Source of the DNA: Bacillota bacterium
GTDB lineage: Bacteria > Bacillota > Clostridia > Tissierellales > Sedimentibacteraceae
Length of the DNA stretch: 17,210 nucleotides
Assembly: GCA_023425285.1 (NCBI GenBank)
Contig: JAFACY010000077.1
Span: forward strand, 1-17,210
Direction: 5' to 3'
Of the stretch, positions 15,230 to 17,210 are shown piece after piece. Position 1 is the first letter of the stretch, and each line of letters starts with the position of its first letter. Made by a program: the position numbers and the translations under genes. Below the pieces are notes generated by a model, which made no database searches, was not told the DNA's origin, and worked only from the letters and a program-made list of their open reading frames with translations.

Positions 15230-15674
15230 ATTCGGCGTATATTTTTACTTTTATGGTTGTATTTTGTTGTTCGTCCCAGGTTTCAATGTCTACTATGCTT
15301 GGGTCATCTATTGTTCCGTTCATTAACTCTTCAATAATTTTGGCAAAATCTATACTTGTTATGTCTACACCCTGGTTTTCTAATTCCTCGCGGGCGTCCT
15401 TGGGTACCATGGTTGACATTTTACCGGCTATGCCGCCTAAGACAGTTAATAAACGTATAGGAATATTAACCTTGACATTTACAGAATTATCATCTGATGT
15501 AACTCTTATTTTGAGAAACTTATAATTACGTTTTACAGAATTGTACGGTACTATATTGCTTTCTTTTTGCTCATGTACACTTGATGAATTCAGAGCGTTT
15601 AACAGCTCCATTCCTTCTGCGGCAGTAATCTGACCGTTTTCAATCATTTCCAATATTCTTTTTTGTTCATCCAT
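15228..15674 (-). CDS. SHOCT-like domain protein, partner of the DUF2089 regulator
   Basis: This 148-residue protein starts with a short two-helix SHOCT-like module, KRILEMIENGQITAAEGMEL (5-24), as found at the N-terminus of YvlB/LiaX-type envelope-stress proteins. The rest has a basic linker (VKRNYKFLKIRV), a predicted beta-rich segment with a hydrophobic stretch IPIRLLTVLGGIAGKM, and a C-terminal WDEQQNTTIKVKIY strand. No signal peptide is seen. On the minus strand GGAGG precedes the ATG, 17 nt after the DUF2089 stop, so they form a two-gene operon. The N-terminal module closely resembles the C-terminus of the DUF2089 protein, which suggests that the two interact. Its molecular role is unknown; envelope-stress sensing is inference. 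Confidence 0.82.
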   Translation of the reverse strand: MDEQKRILEMIENGQITAAEGMELLNALNSSSVHEQKESNIVPYNSVKRNYKFLKIRVTSDDNSVNVKVNIPIRLLTVLGGIAGKMSTMVPKDAREELENQGVDITSIDFAKIIEELMNGTIDDPSIVDIETWDEQQNTTIKVKIYAE

Positions 15675-15691
15675 TTTGGACCTCCAATTAA

Positions 15692-16078
15692 TTACAGATT
15701 TTTTATTTTTTCTGCCGCTTCCTTAGGTGACAACTCTCCATTTGACAACTGATCAAGTATGGCATTTTTTTCTGCCTTTATATTTTTGTCTTCCTTGATT
15801 GGCTCTTCTTTTGTTTCGAATCCAAGGCTTTTTATTACTGCATCCAGCTTGCTTCTGACAGTGGGATATGAGATGCCTAATTCTCTTTCAACATCCTTAA
15901 TACTTCCGCGGCACTTGATGAATACCTTGACAAAGTCAAGATCCTCCTCCGGCAGACTGCAAAATTCACATGGCTGGAAATCACCCTCGATTGAAGTGGA
16001 GCATTTATGACAATGAAGTTTTGTTATTGAAAGTTTATTACCGCATACGGGACATATGCTTGGTGCTTTGTATTTCAT
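15692..16078 (-). CDS. DUF2089 family zinc-ribbon/HTH transcriptional regulator
   Basis: This 128-residue protein has an N-terminal zinc ribbon, CPVC (Cys9, Cys12) with HCHKC (Cys23, Cys26), and an extra CEFC pair (Cys37, Cys40). A helix-turn-helix of the DUF2089 type follows: CRGSIKDVERELGISYPTVR (56-75). After a lysine/glutamate-rich linker, the last 25 residues form a SHOCT-like module, AILDQLSNGELSPKEAAEKI. It is probably a cytoplasmic DNA-binding regulator. It has a near-consensus promoter, with a large four-site palindrome directly upstream of the -35, so autoregulation is likely. The ribosome binding site is GGATGGTGAG, weaker than that of its partner gene. It diverges from an M56 protease gene, which suggests shared control. 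Confidence 0.88.
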   Translation of the reverse strand: MKYKAPSICPVCGNKLSITKLHCHKCSTSIEGDFQPCEFCSLPEEDLDFVKVFIKCRGSIKDVERELGISYPTVRSKLDAVIKSLGFETKEEPIKEDKNIKAEKNAILDQLSNGELSPKEAAEKIKNL

Positions 16079-16101
16079 TTGCTCACCATCCTTTTATAAT
16101 T

Positions 16102-16130
16102 AATATATACTCATATTTATAAAATGTCAA
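16102..16130 (-). promoter_or_regulatory. Predicted sigma-A promoter of the DUF2089 operon
   Basis: Read on the minus strand, a perfect -35 TTGACA (plus 16125-16130) and -10 TATATT (plus 16102-16107) are separated by 17 bp. The -35 lies 5 bp from the edge of the 27-bp palindrome. Confidence 0.85.
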
Positions 16131-16135
16131 TAAAA

Positions 16136-16194
16136 TATTAATAAAATTAACCTTAAAATTAACATTATTAATTTTAAGGTTAATTTTATTAATA
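16136..16194. repeat. 27-bp perfect AT-rich palindrome with a four-copy 8-mer array, between divergent promoters
   Basis: Bases 16136-16162 are the exact reverse complement of 16168-16194, with loop CATTA. The arms are made of AAAATTAA at 16143 and 16155 and its complement TTAATTTT at 16168 and 16180, so four copies start 12, 13 and 12 bp apart. There is no U-run in either direction to make it a typical terminator. It probably acts as a cooperative operator or upstream promoter element. Confidence 0.75.
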
Positions 16195-16235
16195 CAACGA
16201 GATATAAATGAGAAAAAATTAATTTTTCTTACTTC

Positions 16236-16264
16236 TTGACAAGGTAGGTTTATCGTGATAAACT
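16236..16264 (+). promoter_or_regulatory. Predicted sigma-A promoter of the M56 protease gene
   Basis: A perfect -35 TTGACA (16236-16241) is followed after 17 bp by TAAACT (16259-16264), which carries an extended -10 TGA just upstream. The predicted start lies about 50-55 nt before the ATG at 16325. A 16-bp palindrome overlaps the -10. Confidence 0.75.
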
Positions 16265-16290
16265 TAATTGTAAGATTTATTGCAGTAAAC
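16248..16290. promoter_or_regulatory. Candidate operator pair at the M56 promoter (BlaI/MecI-like arrangement)
   Basis: GTTTATC-GT-GATAAAC (16248-16263) is a perfect palindrome with a 2-nt centre overlapping the -10 box. A related copy at 16275-16290 (ATTTATTGCAGTAAAC) matches 10 of 16 positions, with centres 27 bp apart. Two dimer sites over and just after a promoter is the layout used by BlaI/MecI repressors, but the sequence is not a clear match to their TACA/TGTA core. Confidence 0.5.
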
Positions 16291-16324
16291 CTATGAGGGC
16301 AAAAAATATTTCAGGAGGCTCAGA

Positions 16325-17210
16325 ATGAATAGTTTGTTTTTAACAGTATTAAGTATGAGCTTAACAGCAAGCTATGCTGTGATATTTGTAATTATAGCAA
16401 GATTTTTTCTTAAAAAAACACCGAAGATTTTTTCATATGCTTTGTGGCTGATTGTGCTTTTCCGTCTGGTGTGCCCATTTTCGTTCGGCAGCAGCGTCAG
16501 CATGATGCCTGAAAATTCGGGATTTGTATCTGAGAATATAATGGGTGTACATCCTGTTATGGATAATGAAACCACGGCTGCAGAAAATGCAGTAAGTAAT
16601 ACAGTTCACTCTCCGGTAATACCGTCAGACCCGGCATCAGGCTTTAGTTTCATGAAAACAATGACAGAAGCCGCTCCAATCATCTGGATCATAGGAATAA
16701 CAGTCTTTTTAATTTATGGAACAGTTTCATATCTGAAATTAAAGAACATCCTTAATACTGCTACTCTTGTTAATGATAATATTTTTGAAACTGACAGGAT
16801 TAAGACACCGTTTGTATTGGGAATTATCAGACCCAAAATATATATTCCTGTCAATCTGTCGGACAACGAACTAAAATATATAATAAAGCATGAGCAAACA
16901 CATATCAGAAGACATGATCACATAGTGAAGCTTATTTCATTTTTTTCTCTTGCAATACATTGGTTTAATCCCCTTGTGTGGCTTTCATTTTTTCTCATGT
17001 CAAAGGATATGGAAATGTCATGTGATGAAAGTGTAATGAAAAGCACAGGCGAGGATATAAGAATGAATTATTCCAAATCATTGCTGTCCTTGTCTGCGAA
17101 GCAAAGCGGCTTGCTGGTTCCTCTTGCATTTGGGGAAAGCAACGTCATGTCAAGAATAAAGAATATTTTAAACTACAAAAAGCCGTCATATCTGATTTTA
17201 GCGGCAGCGG
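16325..17210 (+). CDS. M56 family membrane metallopeptidase (BlaR1/MecR1-type), 3'-truncated
   Basis: The first 295 residues are present and the frame is open at the window end. It has hydrophobic membrane segments at about 6-29 and 36-52, an external loop (about 53-112), a third segment at about 117-133, then a cytoplasmic protease domain. The zincin motif is HEQTH (189-193). IHWFNPLVWL, in the fourth hydrophobic region, and MEMSCDESV (229-237), which probably supplies the third zinc ligand Glu230, are both typical of BlaR1/MecR1. In relatives, an external sensor domain activates the protease, which inactivates a BlaI-type repressor. No blaI gene lies upstream, and the sensor domain is outside the window, so the signal is unknown. 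AGGAGG at 16313-16318 supports the start. Confidence 0.93.
   Translation, partial: MNSLFLTVLSMSLTASYAVIFVIIARFFLKKTPKIFSYALWLIVLFRLVCPFSFGSSVSMMPENSGFVSENIMGVHPVMDNETTAAENAVSNTVHSPVIPSDPASGFSFMKTMTEAAPIIWIIGITVFLIYGTVSYLKLKNILNTATLVNDNIFETDRIKTPFVLGIIRPKIYIPVNLSDNELKYIIKHEQTHIRRHDHIVKLISFFSLAIHWFNPLVWLSFFLMSKDMEMSCDESVMKSTGEDIRMNYSKSLLSLSAKQSGLLVPLAFGESNVMSRIKNILNYKKPSYLILAAA

Noticed and set aside
15146..15337. Small plus-strand open frame of 63 codons
   Set aside because: It runs through the bidirectional terminator and into the antisense of the SHOCT-like gene, with no ribosome binding site.
1..17210. Search for CRISPR arrays, tRNA or rRNA genes, phage or insertion-sequence genes and riboswitches
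   Set aside because: No regularly spaced direct repeats, cloverleaf patterns, transposase motifs or known riboswitch cores were recognised by eye. A covariance-model scan would be needed to be certain about small RNAs.

Overview
This window looks like chromosomal DNA from a low-GC Gram-positive bacterium, most likely a clostridial Bacillota. The evidence is strong AGGAGG-type ribosome binding sites before nearly every gene, AT-rich intergenic DNA, a BMP-family lipoprotein, an M55 D-aminopeptidase of the DppA type, a DUF2089 regulator and a BlaR1/MecR1-type M56 gene. The genus cannot be fixed from the sequence alone. No rRNA, tRNA, CRISPR array, integrase or insertion sequence was seen.

Region 1 (1-7497, plus strand) is a nucleoside uptake and breakdown cluster. 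It holds the 3' part of an ADP-ribosylglycohydrolase-family gene, a BMP/PnrA-type binding lipoprotein, a double-domain ABC ATPase, two permeases, a nucleoside hydrolase and a ribokinase. The layout implies import of nucleosides, cleavage to base plus ribose, and phosphorylation of the ribose. A strong hairpin and a separate 18-bp inverted repeat lie between the binding-protein gene and the ATPase gene. A terminator lies between the hydrolase and the ribokinase, so output is probably graded along the cluster.

Region 2 (7498-8197) has a bidirectional terminator, a cold-shock protein gene on the minus strand, and a 373-bp divergent intergenic region. That region has recognisable promoters at both ends and a 16-bp perfect palindrome in the middle.

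Region 3 (8198-14351, plus strand) is a tightly packed cell-wall operon. It encodes two tandem LytR-CpsA-Psr proteins, an S66 LD-carboxypeptidase, a divergent alanine racemase, an M20 amidohydrolase and the M55 D-aminopeptidase. Four of the six products act on D-amino acids or peptides, which suggests recovery of D-alanine from wall peptides together with polymer attachment to the wall. A terminator closes the operon.

Region 4 (14352-15229, plus strand) has a small VOC-fold protein and a 100-residue protein with two CxxC pairs. It ends in a long hairpin that also serves the convergent gene.

Region 5 (15228-17210) has a minus-strand pair, a DUF2089 zinc-ribbon/HTH regulator followed by a SHOCT-like-domain protein, divergent from an M56 membrane metalloprotease gene that runs off the window. 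Consensus-like promoters face outward from a 27-bp perfect AT-rich palindrome built from four evenly spaced copies of one 8-mer. A second pair of operator-like palindromes sits on the M56 promoter. This divergent control region is the most unusual structure in the window.
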